Positions 17,392 to 25,314 of a stretch of DNA of 64,000 bases are shown here, in pieces. This DNA comes from Fibrobacter sp. UWB10 (lineage in GTDB: Bacteria; Fibrobacterota; Fibrobacteria; Fibrobacterales; Fibrobacteraceae). The stretch is taken from NCBI RefSeq assembly GCF_900182935.1, contig NZ_FXUE01000004.1:236098-300097 (forward strand), read 5' to 3'. The position numbers and the translations under genes were made by a program. The notes below the pieces were generated by a model. That model was not told the origin of the DNA, made no database searches, and was given only the letters and a program-made list of their open reading frames with translations. Each line of letters starts with the position of its first letter. Position 1 is the first letter of the stretch.

Positions 17392-18408
17392 TTAAATCAA
17401 GCTGTATTTCTGGCTTCGTCCGCCCTTGTTTTCGGGGCGGACGATTTCTTTTTGAATCAAGTCCTGAATGTCGCGGAGTGCGGAATCGTGGCTCGTGCCG
17501 GTAAAGGCGGCTACTTCTTTCACCGAGAATATCGCCGGAAGCTCTCCGCTCCAAACGGCTTCGATAATCTTGCGCTCGCGGGCGCTTAAATCAGCCTGCT
17601 GGTTCTTTTGCAGGAACTGCATTTTCTTGAGGGCGTCAGCAGTTTCTTTGCTGCATTCTTCAATGGATTCTCGCATGGCGTTCAAGAACCACAAAATCCA
17701 TTCCGTCAAGTCGCCGTTTCCGGCCTGCGCCTTGAATAAAGTTTGTATGTAATTCTCGCGGTCCTTCAAGATTTGTTCATTCAATGCATACTGGCAGCGA
17801 GTGGTATCTTCGCTTCGGGCCAAGAGCATCGCGCTTAAGGCGCGGGCAATGCGTCCGTTGCCGTCTTCAAAGGGGCGAATCGTCAAAAACCAGAAGTGGG
17901 CAATGGCCGCTTTAATCGCGCCGTCTTGCGTTGAATTTTCAAACCAGTCCATAAAGCGTTCCATTTCGTGTGGAATGCGCTCCGGGCTCACGCCAGTAAA
18001 AGTCCCTGCAATGCTTTCCTTGGTCCTGTAGCTTTTTACCTTATTTTGGCCAATGGCTGCATGCCATGCGAACAGGCGCTCTTCGGTAAGGGGGAGCTTG
18101 GCGTTTTGAATGGCGCCGACAAAATTTCGAATGTCGTTCTTGGCGGAATTCTTCTTTTGAATCTCGCTCTCCAGCTTTTGTGCATCCAGGGTGATTCCGT
18201 CGAGGGCGTAGTTTGCGGCAATGTCTTTGGCAAGCATGCGCGTCTCGAAATCCGAATCGCAAACCAAGTCGGCAACGCCCACAAGGGTGCCTTCGAGCAA
18301 ACGCGTCTGGCCCAGGGCGTCTATGACGCTCTGCGCATTGTAGCGAAACTTGGTCCAGTCAGGGTACTGGTGTATGAAAAGCGGCTTAGAAACTATCATT
18401 TTACGCAA
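17392..18408 (-). CDS. Fic family protein with DUF4172-like N-terminus and substituted active-site His
   Basis: The protein has 338 residues. Residues ~10-80 resemble the DUF4172 domain (HQYPDWTKFRYNA start). The Fic core follows, with ISAGTFTGV-like and AAIAHFWFLTIRPFEDGNGRIAR segments. A winged-helix-like C-terminus (FSVKEVAAFTGTSHDSALRDIQDL) suggests DNA binding or regulation. Fic enzymes transfer AMP or another nucleotide moiety to target hydroxyls using the His of HPFx(D/E)GNGR. Here codon CGC gives Arg178 in that position (RPFEDGNGR), while the phosphate-binding GNGR is intact. The usual inhibitory (S/T)xxxE(G/N) motif is also altered, to NYALDG at 66-71. It is therefore probably not a conventional AMPylase. 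The gene is monocistronic. Confidence 0.9.
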   Translation of the reverse strand: MRKMIVSKPLFIHQYPDWTKFRYNAQSVIDALGQTRLLEGTLVGVADLVCDSDFETRMLAKDIAANYALDGITLDAQKLESEIQKKNSAKNDIRNFVGAIQNAKLPLTEERLFAWHAAIGQNKVKSYRTKESIAGTFTGVSPERIPHEMERFMDWFENSTQDGAIKAAIAHFWFLTIRPFEDGNGRIARALSAMLLARSEDTTRCQYALNEQILKDRENYIQTLFKAQAGNGDLTEWILWFLNAMRESIEECSKETADALKKMQFLQKNQQADLSARERKIIEAVWSGELPAIFSVKEVAAFTGTSHDSALRDIQDLIQKEIVRPENKGGRSQKYSLI

Positions 18409-18472
18409 AATATACGTAGAAAAGCGGAATTTGCAAGCCCAAAATTGGAATGTTCCGACTTGGAATAGGGAT

Positions 18473-18501
18473 TTGACGATTTTTTTAGCCGTTTTTAAAA
18501 T
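18473..18501 (+). promoter_or_regulatory. Sigma-70-type promoter for the RNA/leader upstream of prmA
   Basis: TTGACG (18473-18478), a 17-base spacer and TAAAAT (18496-18501) make a near-consensus promoter. Transcription would start around 18508. A TTCCGACTTGGAA near-palindrome (18453-18465) lies just upstream of the -35 box. Confidence 0.6.
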
Positions 18502-18507
18502 TCATGT

Positions 18508-18613
18508 TTATATTAGTTTACAAGATGGATGAAAGGGGCCAAGCGGTTTGAGGTGTTTGCGCTTGGTGAGAGGCTCGGTAGCGGGGTTGGCGTACCGAGC
18601 CTCTCCTTTTTTT
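18508..18613 (+). ncRNA. Candidate structured small RNA or prmA leader with terminator
   Basis: Between a good promoter and prmA lie two consecutive hairpins. The first pairs CCAAGCG (18539-18545) with CGCTTGG (18560-18566). The second is a perfect 13-bp stem (18568-18580 with 18593-18605) followed by a T7 tract ending near 18613. The unit is about 105 nt. Its terminator lies 56 bases before the prmA ATG. It could be a free small RNA or an attenuating leader. It lacks the conserved loop of SRP RNA and matches no RNA family I know. Confidence 0.5.
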
Positions 18614-18668
18614 ATCCCCGAATCAATAGGCGCCCTTCTTCTGGTGTTTGAATTTTTATTTTTAGTAT

Positions 18669-19511
18669 ATGCAAAAAATCGATACGTGGTACAAGGCCGA
18701 GGGCTATTGCCCTGTTGAAGAATTTGAACTCGCAAGCTACCTGCTTTTCGAAGCTGGCGTGGCTACACTCGAAGAATTAGACCCCAAGGCAGAAGGCCGC
18801 ACGGACTTTTGCTTTTATACCGGCGACAAGGCCGAACGCGATCGTATCGTAAACGAATTCCCGCAGTATCATTTTACCGTCAGCGAAGAACCTGCCAAGG
18901 ATTGGGACAAGTGGTGGCGCGACCGTGCGCAGCCGGTGTCTGTGTCCCCGCATTTGTGGGTGCGTCCGCCTTGGGTTGAATTTACTCCCGATGACCCGAA
19001 AGCCGTGGTGCTTGAACTGGAAGCAAAGACTGCTTTCGGTACAGGCGAACACGATACCACCAGCAGCTGTGCCACCTTGATGGAATCTATTGATTTCAAT
19101 GGCAAGACGGTGCTTGATATCGGTACGGGTACGGGCATTTTGGCCATGTACGCTCGCCGTTTGGGCGCCCGCATGGCGGTGGGTACCGAAATTGATCCGC
19201 TGACCATTCCTTGCATTGCCGAAAACTTCGAACGCAACGGCTTTGAAAAGAGCGACTGCATTCTCGGCTTCCTGGATGCATTCAAAGATGGCGCCAAGTT
19301 CGACGTGATTCTCTGCAACATGATCCGCAGTGAACTCTGGCCGCTCCGCGATGACATCGAAGACCTGCTCGCCGCAGGCGGTGAACTCATTATCTCGGGC
19401 CAGCTCCTCACCGAAAAGGATTATATCCTCAAGTGGTTCGAAGAAGCCGGCTTCAAAGTCAAAGAAGAAAGAGTAAGCGGCGAATGGTGGAGTGTGCTTG
19501 CACACTCTTAA
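18669..19511 (+). CDS. prmA: Ribosomal protein L11 methyltransferase (PrmA)
   Basis: This 280-residue class I SAM-dependent methyltransferase trimethylates ribosomal protein L11. The N-terminal ~90 residues form the substrate-recognition domain. The PrmA markers are WVRPPWVEF, AFGTGEHDTT (usual FGTGTHPTT), the SAM-binding VLDIGTGTGILA near residue 143, and a late VILCNMIRSEL in place of the usual N-I-L-A motif. No Shine-Dalgarno site precedes the ATG. The upstream terminator-like hairpin could attenuate its expression. Confidence 0.9.
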   Translation: MQKIDTWYKAEGYCPVEEFELASYLLFEAGVATLEELDPKAEGRTDFCFYTGDKAERDRIVNEFPQYHFTVSEEPAKDWDKWWRDRAQPVSVSPHLWVRPPWVEFTPDDPKAVVLELEAKTAFGTGEHDTTSSCATLMESIDFNGKTVLDIGTGTGILAMYARRLGARMAVGTEIDPLTIPCIAENFERNGFEKSDCILGFLDAFKDGAKFDVILCNMIRSELWPLRDDIEDLLAAGGELIISGQLLTEKDYILKWFEEAGFKVKEERVSGEWWSVLAHS

Positions 19512-19541
19512 ATGAGCCGCGTAGTAGGGAAAAAAAATAAG

Positions 19542-19568
19542 GCTCGGCTTTTGGCCGAGCTTTTTTTA
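19542..19568. terminator. Bidirectional terminator between prmA and the collagen-like lipoprotein gene
   Basis: GCTCGGC and GCCGAGC pair around TTTTG and are followed by T7 on the plus strand. An A7 tract precedes the stem, giving a T-rich tail on the minus strand too. It overlaps the last bases of the minus-strand gene. Confidence 0.8.
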
Positions 19569-21332
19569 TTCGTCTAGTTCAGGATCTGGATCAGGATTTG
19601 GAGGGGGCGATGCTATGTAAGCTTCATAATCGGCTTGGTTTGATTCCACCCAATTATATACTTCATCGCTTATGGTGCACTTCCAGTAGCTAATGGTTAT
19701 TCCAATACGATTGCTTATGGGCTCATTCTTGATTTCATTTACATTGCTTTCTGCGCAGGTTGAGAGTACTGTGGTGTCGTATTCGGTAAACCAGTCAAGA
19801 AGTTCTTGCTTGCTTTGGTCGGTGATGGTTGCATCTTCACCGTTCTTGACTGTAACTGTCTTGTCGCCGCAGGTTAGCGTGTAATTGCCGGTCTTGTTGT
19901 CGTCTTCATCCAGTTCGTCAGCGACAGTGCAGCTTTCTCCACTGTCCCCTTTCAGCCCATCCTTGAGGGTAATGGTGCTATTGCCGCAAGTAACGGTGTA
20001 TTCGCCAGTAAGCTTGCCATCTTCATCCTTGATGGCTTCAACGGAGCAACCGTCGCCCGTGTCGCCCTTGGCTCCATTCAAGATAGTTCCCTTTTCCTCG
20101 TTGCCGCACATGATGACAAAACCCTTGCCGTCTTCTTTGCCGTTTTTATCGGTAGTGGGAACTGCAGTGCAGCTTTCACCATCATTGCCATTCTTGACTG
20201 TAACGGTCTTGCCGTCGCAGGTCAGCGTGTAGTTGCCTGTCTTGTTGTCGTCTTCGTCCAGTTCATCGGCGACAGTGCAGCTTTCTCCGTTGTCACCCTT
20301 CAGGCCGTCCTTAAGGGTGATGGTGCTATCGCCGCAAGTAACGGAGTATTCGCCGGTAAGCTTGCCATCTTCATCCTTGATGGCTTCGACGGAGCAACCG
20401 TCACCTGTGTCGCCCTTGTCTCCGTTGGTCCCGTTCAGGATCGTGCCCTTTTCTACACCGCCGCACATGATGACAAAGCCCTTGCCGTCTTCTTTACCGT
20501 TTTTATCGGTCGTGGGAACGGCGGTGCAGCTAGTCCCGTCATTGCCATTCTTGACAGTAACAGTCTTACCATCGCAGGTTAGTGTGTAATTGCCGGTCTT
20601 GTTATTGTCTTCGTCTATTTCGTCGGCAATTGTGCAGTTTTCTCCACTGTCTCCCTTCAGACCATCCTTAAGAGTAACGGTGCTTTTGCCGCAAGTAACG
20701 GTGTATTCACCGGTATAATTTCCTAGCGTGTTCGTTTTTGCGATAATGGAGCATCCGTCTCCCTTGTCGCCTGGGTCGCCTTTGTCACCCTTGGCACCGT
20801 TTGTGAGAGAACCAATCAATTTGTCTGCGCATATCACGTCAAAACCGGTTGTTGTTGCGATTGCCGTACAACTGGTTCCGTTTGTACCGTGCTGAAGAAC
20901 TCCTACAGAAACTCCATCGCAGATAATTGCGTAACCGTTTACTACTTCTTCCGCAATGCAGCTGGCCCCATCGTTACCGTTTTGGAGCGTTCCAATCAAG
21001 TTCCCGTCGCACATGACGGAATAGCTGATGTTTTGGCCGAATTCGTCCTTGTTGGGAACCGCAATACACCCAGCACCATCAGTACCGTTAATACCGTCAA
21101 TGCCGTTGTTTCCGGAAAGATTTTTCCAGAATGTTGTGTTGCAAAAAAATACCGCACCGGAATCTGCAACATATATCATCTGTCCTGCGTTAGCGGCTTC
21201 GCACTCAGGTAATTCGGATACGTTTCCAACGGTGGACAATCCTGAATCGTTTTTTGAAGAGGTGTCGTCACCGCATGCAAAAAACAAGCATGCAGAGGAT
21301 AGTGCGACGATGTAAGGAATCAGTTTTTTCAC
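19566..21332 (-). CDS. Collagen-like repeat lipoprotein
   Basis: The 588-residue product has a lipoprotein signal with lipobox FFAC (Cys20), then a globular head with Cys pairs. A long region of short Gly-X-Y runs (for example NGAKGDKGDPGDKGDG and GTNGDKGDTGDG) alternates with Cys-containing beta segments such as TGNYTLTCDGKTVTV. About residues 220-520 consist of near-identical units of 116-119 residues; the underlying DNA period is 348 and 357 bases. The last ~70 residues form a non-repetitive domain ending in a Pro/Asp/Glu tail. It is the last gene of a six-gene envelope operon. A fibrous, disulfide-stabilised surface structure is a reasonable inference; nothing enzymatic is visible. Confidence 0.8.
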   Translation of the reverse strand: MKKLIPYIVALSSACLFFACGDDTSSKNDSGLSTVGNVSELPECEAANAGQMIYVADSGAVFFCNTTFWKNLSGNNGIDGINGTDGAGCIAVPNKDEFGQNISYSVMCDGNLIGTLQNGNDGASCIAEEVVNGYAIICDGVSVGVLQHGTNGTSCTAIATTTGFDVICADKLIGSLTNGAKGDKGDPGDKGDGCSIIAKTNTLGNYTGEYTVTCGKSTVTLKDGLKGDSGENCTIADEIDEDNNKTGNYTLTCDGKTVTVKNGNDGTSCTAVPTTDKNGKEDGKGFVIMCGGVEKGTILNGTNGDKGDTGDGCSVEAIKDEDGKLTGEYSVTCGDSTITLKDGLKGDNGESCTVADELDEDDNKTGNYTLTCDGKTVTVKNGNDGESCTAVPTTDKNGKEDGKGFVIMCGNEEKGTILNGAKGDTGDGCSVEAIKDEDGKLTGEYTVTCGNSTITLKDGLKGDSGESCTVADELDEDDNKTGNYTLTCGDKTVTVKNGEDATITDQSKQELLDWFTEYDTTVLSTCAESNVNEIKNEPISNRIGITISYWKCTISDEVYNWVESNQADYEAYIASPPPNPDPDPELDE

Positions 21333-21348
21333 GTGTCTACCTTAATTT

Positions 21349-22188
21349 CTATTGAACATTTGCCTGGCAATTGCCTGGGCGTCTTAAAATTTCAATTTTT
21401 TGAATTGCAAAATCGGACTTGTTTAGTTCTTCCAACGAGAATGTCATGGTCTGTGTTGCCTGACAGTGGGTTTTAATTTTGGATTCCCAAGTGTCGTAGA
21501 AGTCAAAATCGAATGTCATGAACGAGTCTGTATTGCTTTTTATTGAAGCTCGAGCGTGGGCGATTCCAGTTGGATTTAATGCTGTTCCTTGAATTCGAAT
21601 TTGGTAGGAATATCCGTAATGAAGGTTTATGGAATTCTTGATCGAAATGGAACTGATGTCGTTAATGGTGTTATTTGTCTTAAATTGAAGCTCGCAAAAA
21701 TTAGCACTGTTAATTCCAATTTTTGCAGTTGCTTCGCCCAATGCTTCAATTTCCCAAGCCTTGGTACTACAGGAATTTCTGAAGTTTCCTCCAGAAAGGA
21801 TATTTACAGGTTCCAATTCCTGGGCAGGAGGCTGATTGTTGCTGGAAATAGAAGAATTGCTCTCCATAGAAGAGAGTGGATACCATATGTTGGACTGACA
21901 ACGGTATACATAGCCTGTGGGATTATATGACTGAACAGCACCTTCTTCGCAGAATACAAACCAATTGTTTTGTAGGCAAACGAACGAAATGAGGCTGGAG
22001 TCGGCTAATACCTGATAGGCTATTCGGCCTTCAACGCAAATTCTTTGTGCGTTCAGTTCCGTTAAGTAGTTTTCTTGTTCCTGCCAGGCGGCATCCTGGC
22101 TTCCCCAGGTGTTTTCCACATTTGCCTGATAGTCGGTGCAGGCCACCATCCCAAGGAACGGAATAAAGTATAAAGTCTTCTTTACCAT
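21349..22188 (-). CDS. Lipoprotein with C-terminal carbohydrate-binding-like domain, unknown function
   Basis: The 279-residue protein has a short signal with lipobox GMVAC. The N-terminal half holds WxxQ/Cys-rich segments (CLQNNWFVFC, YRCQSNIWYPL) that recall other Fibrobacter surface lipoproteins. After a short Ser/Asn/Pro linker near residue 115, the C-terminal half (FRNSCSTKAWEIEALGEA, YSYQIRIQGTA, FDFDFYDTW) looks like a jelly-roll of the CBM4/CBM11 type, but the match is weak. It lies 16 bases upstream of the collagen-like gene and 8 bases after its other neighbour, within one operon. Confidence 0.6.
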   Translation of the reverse strand: MVKKTLYFIPFLGMVACTDYQANVENTWGSQDAAWQEQENYLTELNAQRICVEGRIAYQVLADSSLISFVCLQNNWFVFCEEGAVQSYNPTGYVYRCQSNIWYPLSSMESNSSISSNNQPPAQELEPVNILSGGNFRNSCSTKAWEIEALGEATAKIGINSANFCELQFKTNNTINDISSISIKNSINLHYGYSYQIRIQGTALNPTGIAHARASIKSNTDSFMTFDFDFYDTWESKIKTHCQATQTMTFSLEELNKSDFAIQKIEILRRPGNCQANVQ

Positions 22189-22196
22189 AATAATCC

Positions 22197-23198
22197 TTAG
22201 AACAGGAAGGTGATTCCCATGCCCACAAGTCCGGCAGCCGCAATACCGATAGCGATATTACGTTTGGTCTGGTAGTTCCCGGCGTCGTCGTAGGACTGCT
22301 TGTAGGTACTGTGATTTATTGGAATTCTGTTGGCTGCGTCGCTTGCTTTGTTGTCAAAAATGACAGCGAAAATGCCTCCTGTAATAGCGACGCCAGCGCA
22401 AATGGAAAGCGGAATCCAATGAATCTTGAAGCTTGATTGCTGAGTTTGTGATTTGGTTTGGGGTGCGGGTGCCGCTGCAGCAGCTGCTTGTTCCGCAGCT
22501 TTGGCTTGTTTTATTTTTTGCTGTTCAGCTTTCAGCTGGTCAATCTTTTGCTGTTCAGTCTTAGCTTGGTTTGCTTTTTGCTGATAGGCTTTATCAAGGG
22601 CTGCTTTCTGTTTTTTTGCTGTGGCCAGTTCCGCCTTTATTTGGGCGAGCTTTGCTTGTTCTGCTCTTACTTGCTTGGAGGATGTTGTTCCGTTGCAAGA
22701 TTGTTCCACAGGAACCAAGCCGAACTGAGTGCTGGCAGTGGAATTGTCCACAGGAATTAAGTCAAAGTTTTCGGTTGCAGAGCCATTGTCTACGGGAATC
22801 AAGTCAAAGTTTTCAGTTGCAGGGGTGTTGTCCACGGGAATTAAGTCAAATTGAGTACTGGCAGTGGAATTGTCCGCAGGAATTATGTCAATTTGTTGGG
22901 TTGTGGTTTCCGTCGAGACAGTTGTGTTCCATTCGTCGAAATGGTTTGTGTTTTGCTGAACGGAAGGGGCGTTTTGCACATAAGTCTGTTGGGTATTTGC
23001 TGGCTGCTTTGAATGTGCTTGCCTACGGACTGCAGCTTTTTTTTCTTCCTTGGTTTTGTATTTATCTGTTGCGAAATCCGAAGACTTGTTTTCGTCCCCC
23101 CAAAGGTCATCTTGAGTGGATGCACCCCACAAGTCGTCTGCATTTGAAGCGCAGACGGCAAATAGGATTGAAAATAGGAATAGCAGGCGTTTTGTCAT
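22197..23198 (-). CDS. Exported repeat and coiled-coil membrane protein, unknown function
   Basis: The 333-residue product starts with a signal peptide (MTKRLLFLFSILFAVCASNA) and two DDLWG motifs. Residues ~105-165 contain five copies of a 14-16 residue repeat with core FDLIPVDN. Residues ~170-245 are a Gln/Lys/Ala coiled coil ending in poly-Ala. Two hydrophobic segments near the C-terminus (IPLSICAGVAITGGIFAVIF and IAIGIAAAGLVGMGITFLF) flank a short loop, so it may be held in the inner membrane with a long periplasmic arm. It was not recognised as a named family. The gene is 8 bases from both neighbours. Confidence 0.65.
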   Translation of the reverse strand: MTKRLLFLFSILFAVCASNADDLWGASTQDDLWGDENKSSDFATDKYKTKEEKKAAVRRQAHSKQPANTQQTYVQNAPSVQQNTNHFDEWNTTVSTETTTQQIDIIPADNSTASTQFDLIPVDNTPATENFDLIPVDNGSATENFDLIPVDNSTASTQFGLVPVEQSCNGTTSSKQVRAEQAKLAQIKAELATAKKQKAALDKAYQQKANQAKTEQQKIDQLKAEQQKIKQAKAAEQAAAAAAPAPQTKSQTQQSSFKIHWIPLSICAGVAITGGIFAVIFDNKASDAANRIPINHSTYKQSYDDAGNYQTKRNIAIGIAAAGLVGMGITFLF

Positions 23199-23206
23199 TT
23201 GAATAA

Positions 23207-23998
23207 TTAGAAGGAGTGCTTCAGACTGGTCTTGAATGCGTAAGCAGAATAGTCGTATTTGCCGGTTCCGAAAACCATTGCGGAGAATTCTTCTTCAATA
23301 AAAGTATGTTTCACGATTTCGAAATTGAATCCGCCGAAAATAGCAACTCCGAAGTCGAATCGGTCTCCGGCATATACCTCTTCATTCTGGTAATAGTAAC
23401 CATACCAATCGTAGACTTCTCTTTCTCTTGCAATCTTACTTTCGGTAATCATGGTTGCGGCTTCTGCACCGATAAACCAAATGAAGCTAGGTTTTGCGTT
23501 GAAGTCTGCTTCGGTTGCAAAATTCAGTTCAAAACCCGGCTTTAGAGTGATGTTGCCGTTATAGGATTCTTCCGTAGAACTGAAAGTATAGTTTAAGCCT
23601 AATTCAGTGCTCCAGGCAAAATGCTTGGAAAGAATCAATGCGCGTTGTACACCCGCATGGATATATTCAGTATAGTAATCTGCGCCGATGGGGATGGCTC
23701 CTTCTACAAACAGCAGATTTTTTTCGTTGAATTGAAAACGGATACTTGCAATGGGATTCGGCATGCCGGATGGATCGTTAAACTGGTATCCCAGATTCAT
23801 AAGTGCGAATTCTAGGGAGGTGCCTATAACATAGCGTGCGTTGATGTCAAATCTGTGAACATCAGCATCACCAAATGCTATGAAATGACTAGCCTTTACG
23901 GTCAAGCCCGCATCAGAATCCTTTAGCGGAAAATATCCCCATGTAGCAAAAGAGAGTGAAACTCCTAGAAGGGATAGAATGAGAAACTTTTTGAACAT
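23207..23998 (-). CDS. Predicted outer-membrane beta-barrel protein
   Basis: This 263-residue protein has a signal peptide (cleavage after SLSFA) and a pattern of alternating hydrophobic strands through its length, ending in a terminal aromatic (KHSF). The segments FDINARYVIGTSLEFALMNL, FVEGAIPIG and FDFGVAIFGGFNF look like transmembrane strands. I place it among small barrel proteins of unknown cargo. It sits in the middle of the six-gene envelope operon between two lipoproteins and the coiled-coil membrane protein, which suggests an outer-membrane component of one complex. Confidence 0.6.
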   Translation of the reverse strand: MFKKFLILSLLGVSLSFATWGYFPLKDSDAGLTVKASHFIAFGDADVHRFDINARYVIGTSLEFALMNLGYQFNDPSGMPNPIASIRFQFNEKNLLFVEGAIPIGADYYTEYIHAGVQRALILSKHFAWSTELGLNYTFSSTEESYNGNITLKPGFELNFATEADFNAKPSFIWFIGAEAATMITESKIAREREVYDWYGYYYQNEEVYAGDRFDFGVAIFGGFNFEIVKHTFIEEEFSAMVFGTGKYDYSAYAFKTSLKHSF

Positions 23999-24041
23999 GG
24001 AAATATCTTTCCTATGAGGAAATCTTAGTTATTGTTGGAAT

Positions 24042-24551
24042 TTAGTAGTTGCTCTGATTAATCGGGTTGCAGGGCTGGCAGCCACAGGTGACACATGCGC
24101 ATGGAACGCAGGCGGGTGCAGGTTCAGTGGGCTTGCCTACAACGACAACCTTTGATTCCTGGGATGTTGCGTTTTTCTTGGGAGTCCACTTCTTTGCTTC
24201 GTCAATGGTCAACGGGGTGTAAGAAACGGCGAGACCGGAGTATTTGCAAGAATAGGATGTTGCAGCACCCTTCTGGATGGTGGTTTCTTCCATGCTGACA
24301 TCAATTATGTCGTCTGCGGAGGGATAAATCTTTGTGACGTACTTGAAAAATTCGACGGCAGAACAGCGGCTGTCGACCTTTGTAGCTACCATTCCAAGGG
24401 CGTCCATACGTTCTGCGCCGTAGGCTTCGAATTTTGCAGAACCGACGGGCGTAATTGTGTTGATCTTTTCTTCGTTATTGCTTTTGATTAATGCACAACC
24501 GGAAAGCATGAAAACGCTGATCAATGCGAGCAAGAGTACTTTGGTATTCAT
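24042..24551 (-). CDS. Small lipoprotein, paralogue of its upstream neighbour, with Cys-rich tail
   Basis: The 169-residue product has lipobox LSGC (Cys19). Its core (SRCSAVEFFKYV, DIIDVSMEETT, SYSCKYSGLAVSYTPL) is clearly related to that of the protein encoded immediately upstream (24573-25106), so the two arose by tandem duplication. The last ~30 residues hold seven cysteines in PACVPCACVTCGCQPC, absent from the paralogue; this could bind metal or form disulfides. The function is unknown. It is the second gene of the envelope operon. Confidence 0.65.
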   Translation of the reverse strand: MNTKVLLLALISVFMLSGCALIKSNNEEKINTITPVGSAKFEAYGAERMDALGMVATKVDSRCSAVEFFKYVTKIYPSADDIIDVSMEETTIQKGAATSYSCKYSGLAVSYTPLTIDEAKKWTPKKNATSQESKVVVVGKPTEPAPACVPCACVTCGCQPCNPINQSNY

Positions 24552-24572
24552 TTTATTCCCTTTCCTTTGTGT

Positions 24573-25106
24573 CTATCTGGTGTAGTAGGCATCGTTAGAG
24601 GTTTGATTAGTATTTTCTTCAACCTGTTCGGTATTTTCTTCTACCGGCGGTTGCTCTTCAGTAACTTCTTGCTGTGCTTCGGATTCTTCCACGGTTGCTT
24701 CCGAATTGGCATCATTCATGGCGAAGAAATCCTTCCATTTCAGGAACTCTTCTGGATTAATAGACTTGTAATTAACAGCCAGTGCGGAGTACTTGCAGGA
24801 AAAACTGGAATTTCCTGCGTTTTTGACTTCAGTTTCTTCCATGCGGATATTGACGATGTCAGACACGTTTTTGTACTTTGCAACAGCAGCTTTTGCTACG
24901 TCAGACACGGAGCAGCGGTCTTCGGTCTTGATGAAGACGGGACCGAGAGTTTGCATGTTCGAAGCGCTGAAAGCACGAATGCGAACATCTTGAGGGTGGC
25001 TGTATTTGTCGATTTCTGTAACGCGGACTGAGGTTGACGACAGTGCGCAACCTTCGAGGGCGATTGCAGAAAGAATTGCCAAAGAAAAGGCGGAAATTTT
25101 ATTCAT
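24573..25106 (-). CDS. Small lipoprotein, first gene of the six-gene envelope operon
   Basis: The 177-residue product has lipobox LEGC (Cys20). The core of about 110 residues is shared with the next gene (DRCSVSDVAKAAVAKY, DIVNIRMEETEV, SFSCKYSALAVNY). The C-terminal 45 residues are an acidic, Glu-rich disordered tail. Two conserved cysteines in the core probably form a disulfide. An AAAGGAA ribosome site and a strong promoter lie directly upstream, so this is the promoter-proximal gene of the operon. The family was not recognised. Confidence 0.65.
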   Translation of the reverse strand: MNKISAFSLAILSAIALEGCALSSTSVRVTEIDKYSHPQDVRIRAFSASNMQTLGPVFIKTEDRCSVSDVAKAAVAKYKNVSDIVNIRMEETEVKNAGNSSFSCKYSALAVNYKSINPEEFLKWKDFFAMNDANSEATVEESEAQQEVTEEQPPVEENTEQVEENTNQTSNDAYYTR

Positions 25107-25135
25107 TGTTTACGTTCCTTTACGAATTGTAAAGA

Positions 25136-25164
25136 AATATAATACAATTGTGTATATTTTTCAA
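25136..25164 (-). promoter_or_regulatory. Promoter of the six-gene envelope operon
   Basis: On the minus strand TTGAAA (25164-25159), a 17-base spacer and TATATT (25141-25136) precede the first gene. The expected start of transcription is near 25129, giving a leader of about 23 bases. Confidence 0.65.
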
Positions 25165-25255
25165 TACATAAGTAACAAAAAACTTACATTTATATTCTCG
25201 CCGATGCCGGCGAAAGTCGTATCCATATATATGGATATGACCGAGCCTAGCATTT

Positions 25256-25280
25256 GGCAATCTCACGAAGTGAGATTGCC
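25256..25280. terminator. Perfect 11-bp hairpin downstream of the ygiQ-type gene
   Basis: GGCAATCTCAC and GTGAGATTGCC pair around GAA. It lies 35 bases after the stop of the radical SAM gene but lacks a T tract. A TATCCATATATATGGATA palindrome stands next to it near 25220-25237. Confidence 0.4.
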
Positions 25281-25314
25281 ATGGTGGAGTGTGCTGGCGG
25301 TGAACGCCTAAGCG

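Noticed and set aside
18508..18613. The structured RNA before prmA as the SRP (4.5S) RNA.
   Set aside because: The conserved GGAAGCAGCC-type loop of SRP RNA is missing.
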